DNA of 46,182 nt from Ochrobactrum sp. CGA5 (GTDB taxonomy: Bacteria; Pseudomonadota; Alphaproteobacteria; Rhizobiales; Rhizobiaceae), in contig NZ_VCIG01000041.1 of the NCBI RefSeq assembly GCF_006345815.1, positions 1 to 46,182 on the forward strand, in the 5' to 3' direction. The first letter of the stretch is position 1. Every line of letters starts with the position of its first letter. Shown here in pieces: positions 33,116 through 40,955 of this stretch. The notes under the pieces were generated by a model that worked only from the letters and a program-made list of their open reading frames with translations, did not search any database and was not told the origin of the DNA. Both the position numbers and the translations under genes were made by a program.

Positions 33116-34335
33116 TGGACACGCCATCAACAACGAAAGCAGTGTCTACGCACTGGACCGCCGTGTTCGTCATCGTCGGCAGCGGGATTGCAGCCGCCTT
33201 GCAGGTTGGCAAGGCGGCGATTGCAGCGCCCCTGTTGCAGAACGATTTTGGAATCGGGCTGACGGCGATCGGCTGGCTGACTGGAATATTTGCGCTCATC
33301 GGCCTTGTCGGCGGCATTCCGACTGGGGCGTTTGTCGCGCGTTTCGGTGCACGGCGCATCCTCATCATCGGGCTTTTGGTCACGACAGCCGGCGCGGCCC
33401 TTGGCGCGGCGGTACCGGGACTGCCCAGCCTGTTTACCGGCCGCATTATCGAAGGGGCGGGTTTCCTGCTAGTGACGGTCGCGGCGCCCTCATTGCTCCA
33501 GGAGGTTACGCGACCTGCTGATCGTGATCTGGCCTTCGCCCTCTGGAGCTGCTTCATGCCAATCGGCATGGCGGCGGCGATGCTGGTGGGGCCGTTCTTC
33601 GAGGACTGGCGGACAATGTGGTGGGCGAGCGGCGCGCTGGCGCTGGCCATCTGCATCGCCGTTCCACTTGTCATTCCGGCCGGCGGGCAAGGCCAGATCA
33701 TGTCCTGGAACAGCTTGCGCCGCGACAGCATGACCGTGGCACGCGACCGGGGCGCTGTGGGGTTGGCGATCACCATTGCGCTTTACAGCATGATGTTCTT
33801 CGCGGTCTTCAGCTTCCTGCCGGTGCTGCTGATGGAGCGGTTACAGGTGACGCACCAGACGGCAGGACTGCTCAGCGCACTGGCCTCGGCCGTGAACGTC
33901 ATCGGCAATCTGACGGCGGGTCTGCTCCTCTCCAGGGGCTTTAGCCGCCCGGCGCTCCTGATCACCGCGTGCCTCGTTATGGGACTGACCAGCTTCGGGA
34001 TCTTTCTCCCCGTGCTGCCGGACGGTGCGGCCTTCGGCCTGTGCCTGTTGTTCTCGACTGTCGGCGGTGTGATCCCGGCGATCCTGCTGTCCTCCGCGCC
34101 ACTCGTGGCGCCAGCGGCAGGGTTGGTTCCGGTCGTTCTGGGTCTGATCATTCAAGGCAGCAATCTCGGTCAGATTCTTGGCCCGACAGCCATCGGCGGC
34201 GCACTGGATCGGTTCGGCTGGTATTCAGCCGCCTACATCGTGGCGGGCACGGCGGTGATTGCCGTGCTCGTGGTGGCCTCGACGCTCAGGCGGGTCGGGG
34301 CACAGCGGGTAAGCTTCGGGATGGGAGAGCACTGA
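33115..34335 (+). CDS. MFS transporter, CynX/NimT-like
   Basis: This protein of about 406 residues has twelve predicted helices. The region ALQVGKAAIAAPLLQNDFGI and GIFALIGLVGGIPTGAFVAR-FGARR resembles the CynX/NimT subgroup. ATG 33115 overlaps the wrbA stop by one base (TGATG), and its own stop overlaps the next gene, so translation is coupled. It likely exports a quinone-related or reduced product, or takes up an organic anion. Confidence 0.9.
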   Translation: MDTPSTTKAVSTHWTAVFVIVGSGIAAALQVGKAAIAAPLLQNDFGIGLTAIGWLTGIFALIGLVGGIPTGAFVARFGARRILIIGLLVTTAGAALGAAVPGLPSLFTGRIIEGAGFLLVTVAAPSLLQEVTRPADRDLAFALWSCFMPIGMAAAMLVGPFFEDWRTMWWASGALALAICIAVPLVIPAGGQGQIMSWNSLRRDSMTVARDRGAVGLAITIALYSMMFFAVFSFLPVLLMERLQVTHQTAGLLSALASAVNVIGNLTAGLLLSRGFSRPALLITACLVMGLTSFGIFLPVLPDGAAFGLCLLFSTVGGVIPAILLSSAPLVAPAAGLVPVVLGLIIQGSNLGQILGPTAIGGALDRFGWYSAAYIVAGTAVIAVLVVASTLRRVGAQRVSFGMGEH

Positions 34336-34724
34336 TGAGCATCGAATTCAACCACACGATCCTGGCGACGCAAGACGCACACGGCTCTGCCCTGTTTCTG
34401 GCTGAAATGCTTGGGCTCCAGCCGCCGCGCAGATGGGGGCCATTCTGGATGGTCACCACCGACAATGGCGTCAACCTCGACTATATGGATGTGGGCCATG
34501 CCGTCGTTCCGCAGCATTACGCGTTCCTCGTCGATGACACGAGTTTCGACGCTTTGCATGACCGGCTCGACAAGCGGAGCTTGCCTTACTGGGCCGATCC
34601 CCAACGGCGGAAGCCGGGGATGAACAACCACGATGGCGGCCACGGGCTCTATTTCAACGATCTCAACGGGCATCTGCTCGAAGTGATAACCCGTCCCTAC
34701 GGTAGCGGCGGCTGGAACCCATGA
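34335..34724 (+). CDS. VOC-family (glyoxalase/dioxygenase fold) protein
   Basis: A 129-residue protein of the vicinal oxygen chelate fold: FNHTILATQDAHGSALFLAE, then LQPPRRWGPFWMVTTDNGVN and a C-terminal GGHGLYFNDLNGHLLEVIT, which holds the conserved metal Glu. His7 would be the first ligand. The start overlaps the MFS stop by one base, and its own end overlaps the next VOC gene by four. Substrate unknown. Confidence 0.92.
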   Translation: MSIEFNHTILATQDAHGSALFLAEMLGLQPPRRWGPFWMVTTDNGVNLDYMDVGHAVVPQHYAFLVDDTSFDALHDRLDKRSLPYWADPQRRKPGMNNHDGGHGLYFNDLNGHLLEVITRPYGSGGWNP

Positions 34725-35167
34725 CCGATGATCGCGGAAAGCCTCTCTCGCAGAGGCCGAAAGTTCGGCAGATCCTGGAAACCGCCATCTACGTGCAGGA
34801 CGTCGCGCGCGCTGCGCAGTTTTATGACCGCGTTTTCGGCTTTCCCGATCTGGTGTGCAACGAACGCGTCGTCGCCTATGACGCCGGGAACGCAACTGTT
34901 CTGCTGCTGTTCAAGCGCGGCGCAACGCTCGTTGACCTGGTACTGCCGGGTGGGACCATTCCCTATCACGACGGCACCGGACCGTCCCATTTTTGCTTTG
35001 CCATCGACCCGGATGCATTGCCCGGCTGGGAAAACCATCTGGAGGCGCAGGGCATCGTGATCGAAGCGCGGATGCACTGGGAACTGGGCGGAACCAGTAT
35101 CTACTTTCGTGATCCCGACGATCACCTGATCGAACTGGGGACGCCGGGTATCTGGCGAACCTTCTAG
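34721..35167 (+). CDS. VOC-family protein
   Basis: The 148-residue second VOC protein has ILETAIYVQDVARAAQFYDR, a VLLLFKRG strand, GPSHFCFAIDPDAL with a His ligand, and SIYFRDPDDHLIELGTPG with the Glu ligand. It shares only the fold pattern with the preceding gene and is overlapped with it by four bases (ATGA). The tandem could give a heterodimer or two consecutive ring-handling steps, such as extradiol-type or glyoxalase reactions. Confidence 0.93.
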   Translation: MTDDRGKPLSQRPKVRQILETAIYVQDVARAAQFYDRVFGFPDLVCNERVVAYDAGNATVLLLFKRGATLVDLVLPGGTIPYHDGTGPSHFCFAIDPDALPGWENHLEAQGIVIEARMHWELGGTSIYFRDPDDHLIELGTPGIWRTF

Positions 35168-35197
35168 AACAAGAACCAAAGAGATAAGGACAGTGCC

Positions 35198-35650
35198 ATG
35201 AAGGCCCGTTTCGACTTTCCCGCTATTGCGCCTGACGCCTATGAGGCGGTGGCCGATCTCGACACCTATGTGCGCAAAGCGTCCGGGATTGAGCCTCGGC
35301 TTCTGCACCTGCTCAAGTTGCGGGCCTCACAGATGAACGGCTGCGCCTATTGCGTTGATATGCACGTCAGGGAGGCGCGTCGCGATGGGTTGAGCGAGCA
35401 GTGGATCAACCTGATAGGCGTCTGGCGGGACTCGCCCGTCTTCGATGCTCGTGAGCGGGCGGTGCTTGGCTGGACCGAGGCGCTGACAAACGTTGCACAG
35501 ACACACGCGCCGGACACCGACTTTCAGCCGCTCCAGGCCTTTTTCACGGAGGCGGAGATCACCCGCATCAGCGTTGCAATCGGGACGATCAATGTCTGGA
35601 ATCGCCTCTGTGTCGGCTTCAGGTCGCAGCATCCGGTGGATGCAAGCTGA
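35198..35650 (+). CDS. Carboxymuconolactone decarboxylase / AhpD-like protein
   Basis: This 150-residue protein is a paralogue of the one at 17388. The active motif is LKLRASQMNGCAYCVDMHVR, with CxxC and His, followed by DARERAVLGWTEALTNVAQ. Its start lies 30 bases after the VOC stop, with AAGAGATAAGGA upstream. It probably supplies peroxide or quinone-linked thiol redox chemistry for the wrbA operon. No sigma gene follows this copy. Confidence 0.92.
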   Translation: MKARFDFPAIAPDAYEAVADLDTYVRKASGIEPRLLHLLKLRASQMNGCAYCVDMHVREARRDGLSEQWINLIGVWRDSPVFDARERAVLGWTEALTNVAQTHAPDTDFQPLQAFFTEAEITRISVAIGTINVWNRLCVGFRSQHPVDAS

Positions 35651-35723
35651 GCGAACGCGGCTGCTGTGTGACGCTCTGCGCGAGCTGTCCGGCCAGTCAA
35701 ACCAAAATGAAAGAGAAAATGAC

Positions 35724-35861
35724 ATGACCAATAGCCCGCACATCACACGCTTGATCGGCGAAGCCGAGCGCACCTTGCAGGCCTTGTTGCAGCGTCAGCT
35801 TGAGAAGGCAGGTATGAGCTTTCCGGAGTGGGTTGCGCTGACAGTCCTGTCTGGCAATTAG
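35724..35861 (+). pseudogene. MarR-type regulator, truncated after 45 codons
   Basis: The frame MTNSPHITRLIGEAERTLQA, then LLQRQLEKAGMSFPEWVALT resembles the N-terminal dimerisation helix and the start of the DNA-binding domain of MarR-family repressors. A TAG stop appears just after VLSGN, where the helix-turn-helix should begin. The following sequence reads as a decayed recombinase on the other strand, so the 3' end was lost by a rearrangement. It was probably the last gene of the wrbA operon. Confidence 0.6.
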
Positions 35862-35867
35862 GTGGTT

Positions 35868-36120
35868 TGTGCTGACAGCTAATGAAGCCCCTTCCGATAC
35901 GCGCCGTCCTGAACCATAGGCACGGCTAGCGCCGCCTGATGCTTGGGACAAGTTGTCGCATCAAGGAGACGCGTTACTTCCTCACGGCACAAATCATCCA
36001 CGGACGCGGTATGCGTTGGGCCTCGTGCCCGAAGTGACGCAGGTTCATGTCATCGATCAGATGTTGACGAAGCGGGCTGATCGCGGGCGAATATAGTTGG
36101 TTTTGCATGGTCAGGCTCAT
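35868..36120 (-). pseudogene. Tyrosine recombinase (integrase), decayed remnant
   Basis: From ATG 36120 the minus strand reads QLYSPAISPLRQHLIDDMNLR, then HFGHEAQR, the start of the core-binding domain of XerC/D-like integrases often found beside IS91-type elements. It then jumps by deletion to EEVTRLLDATTCPKHQAALAV and, in another frame, to AYGSGRRVSEGASLAV. These two match the LSPEEVARLL and AYGAGLRVSEVVxLKV blocks of the catalytic domain. The Arg of the catalytic set survives in GRRVSE, but the gene is deleted and frameshifted and ends against the MarR stub. Confidence 0.75.
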
Positions 36121-36398
36121 GGTTGAAGAAGCCAGTCATTCTCTGCTTGCTCCGGGCGACACTCAATGCTGAGCACAATGGTCGCTCTGTGCCTTTACCT
36201 CAGTCGCACGCGCCTTCCCGCGAAGCGGGTTCGTTCGCCGGCACCAAGTCGGCCGTCCGTCGCATCAAAAGTGAACGGCAAGTTTCCAAGGAGGCGCGGA
36301 AGCAAATCGGGAATTCGGTGTCATCCATGAATGCAGAGAATGAGCACAGCCTTAATGGACCGCCGCTTCGAAGGAAAAACATTCAGAAACAATTGCCG

Positions 36399-36692
36399 TT
36401 ACTGTGAAGGATGAGCTTCGGCTGTCATGTCAACACCGAGCGCACGCATCACCGCCAGTGTTGTCCCCAAAGTCGGGTTTCCGCGTCCGCTGAACGAGCG
36501 ATAAAGCTGTTCCCGGGATAGACCGAGTTTGCGGGAAATTTCAGTCATGCCCTTGGCGCGGGCGACGACGCAAAGCGCCTTGGCAACATAGGCCGCATCT
36601 CCCGTTTCAAAAGCATCTGCCATAAAAGCTGCGATTTCCTCATCATCGACCAGTGCAGCCGCTGGATCATAGGTGGTTACTTTTTCAGTCAT
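36399..36692 (-). CDS. HigA-like addiction-module antitoxin (HTH)
   Basis: This 97-residue protein matches the family of putative addiction-module antidotes: EIAAFMADAFETGDAAYVAK, ALCVVARAKGMTEISRKLGL, SREQLYRSFSGRGNPTLGT. The middle is an XRE-like helix-turn-helix. The start at 36692 overlaps the end of a toxin relic by a few bases, as in intact HigBA-type pairs. With the toxin deleted, it is an orphan that may still neutralise related toxins or regulate in trans. Confidence 0.9.
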   Translation of the reverse strand: MTEKVTTYDPAAALVDDEEIAAFMADAFETGDAAYVAKALCVVARAKGMTEISRKLGLSREQLYRSFSGRGNPTLGTTLAVMRALGVDMTAEAHPSQ

Positions 36693-36735
36693 CCTGTTCA
36701 CTCCATTCATTTGCGAGCTTCCTGGCAGCATTCTC
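36685..36735 (-). pseudogene. HigB/RelE-type toxin, last 16 codons only
   Basis: Immediately upstream of the antitoxin, in another frame, the minus strand reads ENAARKLANEWSEQDD and then TGA, which overlaps the antitoxin ATG. This is the typical C-terminal helix of the partner toxins (AKxLAxEW...). The frame is closed by TAG about 30 bases further upstream and no RelE core is present, so the toxin has been deleted. Confidence 0.65.
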
Positions 36736-36791
36736 ACCGCAACACATTGGGTCGCAAAAAGAGCCCGACTAAAGATGAAAAATCTTTGCCG

Positions 36792-36995
36792 TCAGAACTG
36801 CAGAAATCCTCCAAGGAAACTGATCATATCGGTTATCCATGCAACGGCTGCATTGAACCAGTCTCTCACGACAGTAGCAACGTACACGATCGCAACCAGT
36901 CCCATGACGAGCCAGAACAGAACCGCAAAGAATTTTGCAAAAGCTTCTTCGGTCTTCGGATCGGGAGGTGAATTACAGATGTAATCGTGTCGCAT
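36792..36995 (-). CDS. Small membrane protein downstream of the relaxase
   Basis: A 67-residue protein with a hydrophilic N-terminus (MRHDYICNSPPDPKTEEAF) and one or two hydrophobic segments (FFAVLFWLVMGLVAIVYVAT and WITDMISFLGGFLQF). It starts six bases after the relaxase stop, with GAGG within the stop region, so it is co-transcribed with the mob genes. I recognise no family; a role in transfer or exclusion at the inner membrane is only a guess. ATG 36998 is an alternative start. Confidence 0.6.
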   Translation of the reverse strand: MRHDYICNSPPDPKTEEAFAKFFAVLFWLVMGLVAIVYVATVVRDWFNAAVAWITDMISFLGGFLQF

Positions 36996-37001
36996 CATCC
37001 T

Positions 37002-39986
37002 CTAACGCTCGTGTTCGCCGCGTTCCTTCTTTTGCTGCTGCTCTTGTTCTAGTTCCTGCAATCGCGGAATCTGCTGTTGCGGCGGATCTGTACGGGTTGT
37101 CTCTCCGTCCCGAACGACGGCCTTTGTTTCCATATTCGCACGATTATCGAGCTGTTTGGCACCTTCAACTTTTCCATCTGTCCGATCCCGCTCTTCAAGC
37201 ACGTTCGCTTCCCAAGCCCGGCGATCGACCATTTGTTCGACACGCTGCTTCTGACCGTCGACGTCCTGTATGACGGTTTTTAAAACGCGTTCCGTCCCAG
37301 TGGACCGCAAATGAATTTCATCACCGATATCAGCGCCGGCGCGATGCAACGCATCGGGTAATCCGACACCCCAGACCGTGCGATTACCATTGGCGGTTTC
37401 GATAACGACGAACGGCGAAGGCTCGTTCTTTTCATTATTCTGATAGGGCTTCTCTCCTGTCTCGACGAGGATACCCTGAACACCCTCTTTATAGTCGTTG
37501 GTTTTGGTGTGCGGCGTTCCGGAATTATCTGCATTCTGTTGCTCTTTATCGACCTTGCTCGACTGATCCGAACCTGCAGATTGCTCCTGATCCCGGTGAA
37601 CCGCATCAAGTGCCCTTCCCTCGATCGGAACAATTTCATTACGCAAATAGGACTGCTCCCGGCGAGCCAAATCTTGCCAATCCAGTTCAGTCGGCTGATA
37701 GCCCTTGACCGAAATTCCGTGCGCCTGGCCCTCCAGCCAAGTTTCACGGCGGAACTCCTTGCTCCCCGTTATCTCGATGCTCGTCCAGCCTCGATGCGCT
37801 GCTGTTTCGATCATCAATCGAACGCCCTGAGCATCGAACGATTTTGCGCGCAGCTTCTCTCCATTGTCCTGGAACACTTCGCGCTCACCCTTTGAATCGG
37901 CAAAGACTCGCTGCGTCCCCCCGTGATCCTCACGAATATAATATCGGCTCGTGATTTCACTCGGGAATGAACGATCCATTTCGGCCTGATAAGATGCTGC
38001 CGCCGCTTTCTCCTCGTCATCCATGCTCGAACGAGGTTCGTTGGCAAAATCTGCAGATGGCCGACCCGGCTCTGCTTCCGCGACAACATGCGCTGGCTTT
38101 GCAATTTCGGAATCGGGTTCCCGAGCAATCTGCATCGACGAGCTATCCTGCTCGCTTTCACGCGATGGGGTTTCGACGCTCAATCCACGCTGTTCCGTCA
38201 ATTCCATATGCTCGCGCATTAGATTGACATGCTCGCGCGTATACTGCGCTACCTGATCCAGATCCGCTTTCTCCTCCGGTCCGAGATTGCGGCCAAGCCG
38301 GAACAAAGCTGTTTCAACTTCTTTCTCATATGCCTCAAAATCGCTTCTCGACATTTCGCGCACTTTGTCACCCTCCAATATGATGTTTTGCAACTTTACC
38401 AAATTGGTGCGGTAATGTGACCCGAAATCTGCATGAACGATGTTAGAAGTTTTAGCTTCAGATTGAAGCGAACTGGTTGATATAACTATATCTCTTTGTT
38501 GCATGGCATACGCCGCAATCTGACGATCGCCGCTCGCCATTGCTACTTTCTCCCATCCCTGTGTTACCTTTATGGTATATTCACGGCTTCGGATGCTTCG
38601 AGCCATGCTACGCCGACCTGAGCGCTTTGCGTCATAGCGCGACTGAGCCGCCTCGCTTGTCCCTTCATGTTGCGTTCTTCCATCCCGACTAACCGGCCGA
38701 ACCTGATTGCGCGTGTAGGCTGGAGCATTTGCGAACTCGCGCCTGTCGGTCATTTCCATTGCGATACCGTGTTCGCGCGCCTTTTCGGCCATAAGCTCGC
38801 GCCACTGACGAAAAACCTGTGGCGAGGTTTCCACCCGATCACCGGCATCCGAACGCATAGCGATAATGGCATGAGCATGTATATGCGGTCGCTTTCCGCC
38901 CTGCCCCATCTCCTTCGGGTCGCTGAACGGATCATGCATCGCAAATATGTAGCGATGCCCTTCGAACTGCGCGGCCAGAAAATCCCGAACAGCGCATTCG
39001 AAAGCCTGAACATTGGTGCCAGCTTTGGCAGACATGATGAGATGCATCACATCCCTGCCCTTACGGCTATGCAATTCCCGACGCCACTGCTTTTGCACCA
39101 GGTCGCCGGCGGAACGCGCATCTGAGACAACGCGCCCCTTATGATCACGAACGTCGCCCTTATGATCCTCGACCAGACTTCTCAGCTTGGCGGCGCCATA
39201 TTCAACGCCATTTCCATACCCGGTAAAACGGAACCGCGCCCTCTCGAGCTCGGACGCTGCGCTTTCGTTGTAACGCCTCTGAATAATGTCCGCCGCCTTC
39301 GTGTCGCCGGTCAACCGCTCCCCTTCCATGCTGCGCAACACCAACACCCCGTCAACGTCTAAAACGCCATGCGATGGCTGCGAAACAGCATAAGCAAAGC
39401 TGCGATGACCGAATGCGCTTGCCAGACTATCCCGCACGAGTTGGTGCAAAGCTTCTTCTGTTGCGAAACCGACAGCTTCGATCGTCACCCGGAACGTTCC
39501 AATATCCCTGCTCTCGGCACGATTTTGAAACAATGGTTCCCAATCTCCACGCAACTGGGCAAGTTCCTCGCGACCCTGAAGGCGCTCACCGTTTTCCTTT
39601 TCGACGCGTATTTCCCCGCTTCGCGAAACGTAATTGACCATCGCACCGAACCGCGCACCGCCACCGTACGACGCCATTTTCACCACCGCCGGTTGACTAC
39701 CCGCTGCGACTGCGGCCAAACGTGTTTCCATCGGTCTGGGGGCGGCAATCGGCTTGTTTGCCGCACTATGAACGCTCGCCAGCGCTCTTGATGTTCGCGC
39801 CCGCGTTTTGGGCACTGAGACACCGCTTGCTGCTGCGCCACCGCCTGCGATCTGTAATTCGCGCAACCTCCGGCGCATTTCTTCCTCGGCGCTTCCTGCA
39901 GCACTCGAACCAAGTGAAAGCTCATGCAGCAACGCCGCTCGGCGATGCTCCCACTCACTCTCAAAAGCCCCGAGAAAAAATTCCAT
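37002..39986 (-). CDS. Relaxase/mobilisation nuclease with C-terminal LPD7 domain
   Basis: This 994-residue protein nicks oriT and pilots the transferred strand. Motif I has the candidate catalytic Tyr in GAMVNYVSRSGEI (about 119). The metal-binding motif III is PHIHAHAIIAM (His 368, 370, 372). A spacer of coiled and charged sequence follows, then an LPD7 domain around 690-790 (RVFADSKGEREVFQDNG, GWTSIEITGSKEFRRETWLE) and a Gln/Glu-rich tail. The nearby oriT-like site fits a MOBP-type enzyme. The mobC-like gene begins five bases upstream. No type IV coupling or pilus genes are in the window, so it would need a helper. Confidence 0.92.
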   Translation of the reverse strand: MEFFLGAFESEWEHRRAALLHELSLGSSAAGSAEEEMRRRLRELQIAGGGAAASGVSVPKTRARTSRALASVHSAANKPIAAPRPMETRLAAVAAGSQPAVVKMASYGGGARFGAMVNYVSRSGEIRVEKENGERLQGREELAQLRGDWEPLFQNRAESRDIGTFRVTIEAVGFATEEALHQLVRDSLASAFGHRSFAYAVSQPSHGVLDVDGVLVLRSMEGERLTGDTKAADIIQRRYNESAASELERARFRFTGYGNGVEYGAAKLRSLVEDHKGDVRDHKGRVVSDARSAGDLVQKQWRRELHSRKGRDVMHLIMSAKAGTNVQAFECAVRDFLAAQFEGHRYIFAMHDPFSDPKEMGQGGKRPHIHAHAIIAMRSDAGDRVETSPQVFRQWRELMAEKAREHGIAMEMTDRREFANAPAYTRNQVRPVSRDGRTQHEGTSEAAQSRYDAKRSGRRSMARSIRSREYTIKVTQGWEKVAMASGDRQIAAYAMQQRDIVISTSSLQSEAKTSNIVHADFGSHYRTNLVKLQNIILEGDKVREMSRSDFEAYEKEVETALFRLGRNLGPEEKADLDQVAQYTREHVNLMREHMELTEQRGLSVETPSRESEQDSSSMQIAREPDSEIAKPAHVVAEAEPGRPSADFANEPRSSMDDEEKAAAASYQAEMDRSFPSEITSRYYIREDHGGTQRVFADSKGEREVFQDNGEKLRAKSFDAQGVRLMIETAAHRGWTSIEITGSKEFRRETWLEGQAHGISVKGYQPTELDWQDLARREQSYLRNEIVPIEGRALDAVHRDQEQSAGSDQSSKVDKEQQNADNSGTPHTKTNDYKEGVQGILVETGEKPYQNNEKNEPSPFVVIETANGNRTVWGVGLPDALHRAGADIGDEIHLRSTGTERVLKTVIQDVDGQKQRVEQMVDRRAWEANVLEERDRTDGKVEGAKQLDNRANMETKAVVRDGETTRTDPPQQQIPRLQELEQEQQQKKERGEHER

Positions 39987-39991
39987 GGTCG

Positions 39992-40393
39992 CTAGTCCTT
40001 GCTGCGGTACCTATACCCTGACCGCTTGGTAACGCGTCTCAGTTCACTGAGAACCGCAACCTGCATCTTTTGTACGTCACCCACCACCATGCAGATTTCG
40101 CCATCTGAAACCGATTTGCCGCTATTCAGCGCTCGAGCGACCTGATTGAGATTGATGCCAATCATGCGCATATCCTCAAGCAGGAGAGACAAAAGCGCCC
40201 TGTCTTCGTCGTTGAAGATCGGTTTTATCCCGGCGCCTTGCAGCAAAACGGCCTTGAAAAATGCGCTCATCGTCATGTCGGCCGCCTTTGCGGCTGCGTC
40301 GATCGCGTCATATTCGTCCGCCGAAACACGGCTATGAATGGTTTGCGGCTTGGGTTTTGCGACCCTTATATCCTCTGAAATTGCTTCATTCAT
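39992..40393 (-). CDS. mobC: MobC-like relaxosome accessory protein
   Basis: The 133-residue protein fits MobC/relaxosome proteins: PQTIHSRVSADEYDAIDAAA (ribbon-helix-helix-like N-terminal part), AADMTMSAFFKAVLLQGAG and the signature LEDMRMIGINLNQVARALNS. The start at 40393 is preferred over the longer frame to 40498, which would run over the oriT-like site. It is five bases ahead of the relaxase gene and should bind near oriT to open the DNA. Confidence 0.88.
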   Translation of the reverse strand: MNEAISEDIRVAKPKPQTIHSRVSADEYDAIDAAAKAADMTMSAFFKAVLLQGAGIKPIFNDEDRALLSLLLEDMRMIGINLNQVARALNSGKSVSDGEICMVVGDVQKMQVAVLSELRRVTKRSGYRYRSKD

Positions 40394-40460
40394 AGGCGTT
40401 GTTAGCTCCAATTCAGCGCAGCAATCGACAATCACGGACGTGTTTCGCGATTGGTCAGAA

Positions 40461-40490
40461 AAAAATGTAGCACATTTTTCCGTATCCTGC
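40461..40490 (+). other. Candidate origin of transfer (oriT) with nic site
   Basis: An inverted repeat AAAAATGT-AGC-ACATTTTT (40461-40479) is followed three bases later by TATCCTGC (40483-40490). TATCCTG|C is the nic core of RP4-type (MOBP) origins, and there too an inverted repeat lies just 5' of the nic. Cleavage would be between 40489 and 40490 on the plus strand. The site lies about 70 bases ahead of mobC, where oriT is expected. The strand entering first would then carry parA and the genes to the right, and the mob genes would enter last. Confidence 0.7.
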
Positions 40491-40775
40491 CCAACCAACT
40501 ACGAGCAGAACCATTTAATATTCGTCTTATATGGCCTCGCTCCGCTCACCCCTTACGCCGAGGCTACGCCCCGGCGCTTCAAAGGAACTACGCTCACCAG
40601 GGTTCACCTCCAGACCGCCTTAATCGCCTTTTTGTACCCCTCGTACTCGCCAGCAAGGGACGCTACGCTCTTCGCCCTTGCCGGACTGCGTGCGAGCGGT
40701 ACAGACGGCTCTTGCGCGGCTCCGGGGTTCACACTCGATTGGGAGAAACATGTTCCCAAACTCTAGTCATTGAGT

Positions 40776-40842
40776 GATGTGATTATTTGATGTGAACACA
40801 TGGTGTGTCACATGCTTCAATGAGTGTTGTCACATCGTGTGA
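40776..40842. promoter_or_regulatory. Cluster of TGTGA/TCACA boxes before parA
   Basis: Five copies of TGTGA or its complement TCACA occur in 65 bases (40778, 40791, 40808, 40830, 40838), some joined as TGTGAACACA-type dyads. A TTGACA follows at 40855. Clusters of short repeats ahead of par operons are typical binding sites for ribbon-helix-helix partition proteins, serving as both operator and centromere. The rest of the 40491-40775 stretch is GC-rich and holds no supported gene. Confidence 0.6.
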
Positions 40843-40955
40843 AACTACCTTAACTTGACATATACTCTCGCGCCGTGTGGGCAGCATTTGCCGACGCTTC
40901 GGGCAATAAATCGACACAAACAAAACCAGCACTATCCAGGTACAGGAGGGCCAGC

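Noticed and set aside
33969..34334. Upstream extension of the first VOC frame
   Set aside because: The frame is open back into the MFS gene, but the VOC family match begins at the ATG at 34335, which overlaps the MFS stop.
36123..36407. Plus-strand frame of 94 codons beside the integrase relic
   Set aside because: No ribosome binding site, low-complexity composition and no family; it lies between two decayed loci.
40338..40766. Plus-strand frame of 142 codons across the oriT region
   Set aside because: It begins antisense to mobC and spans the inverted repeat and nic-like core; residue pattern is not protein-like.
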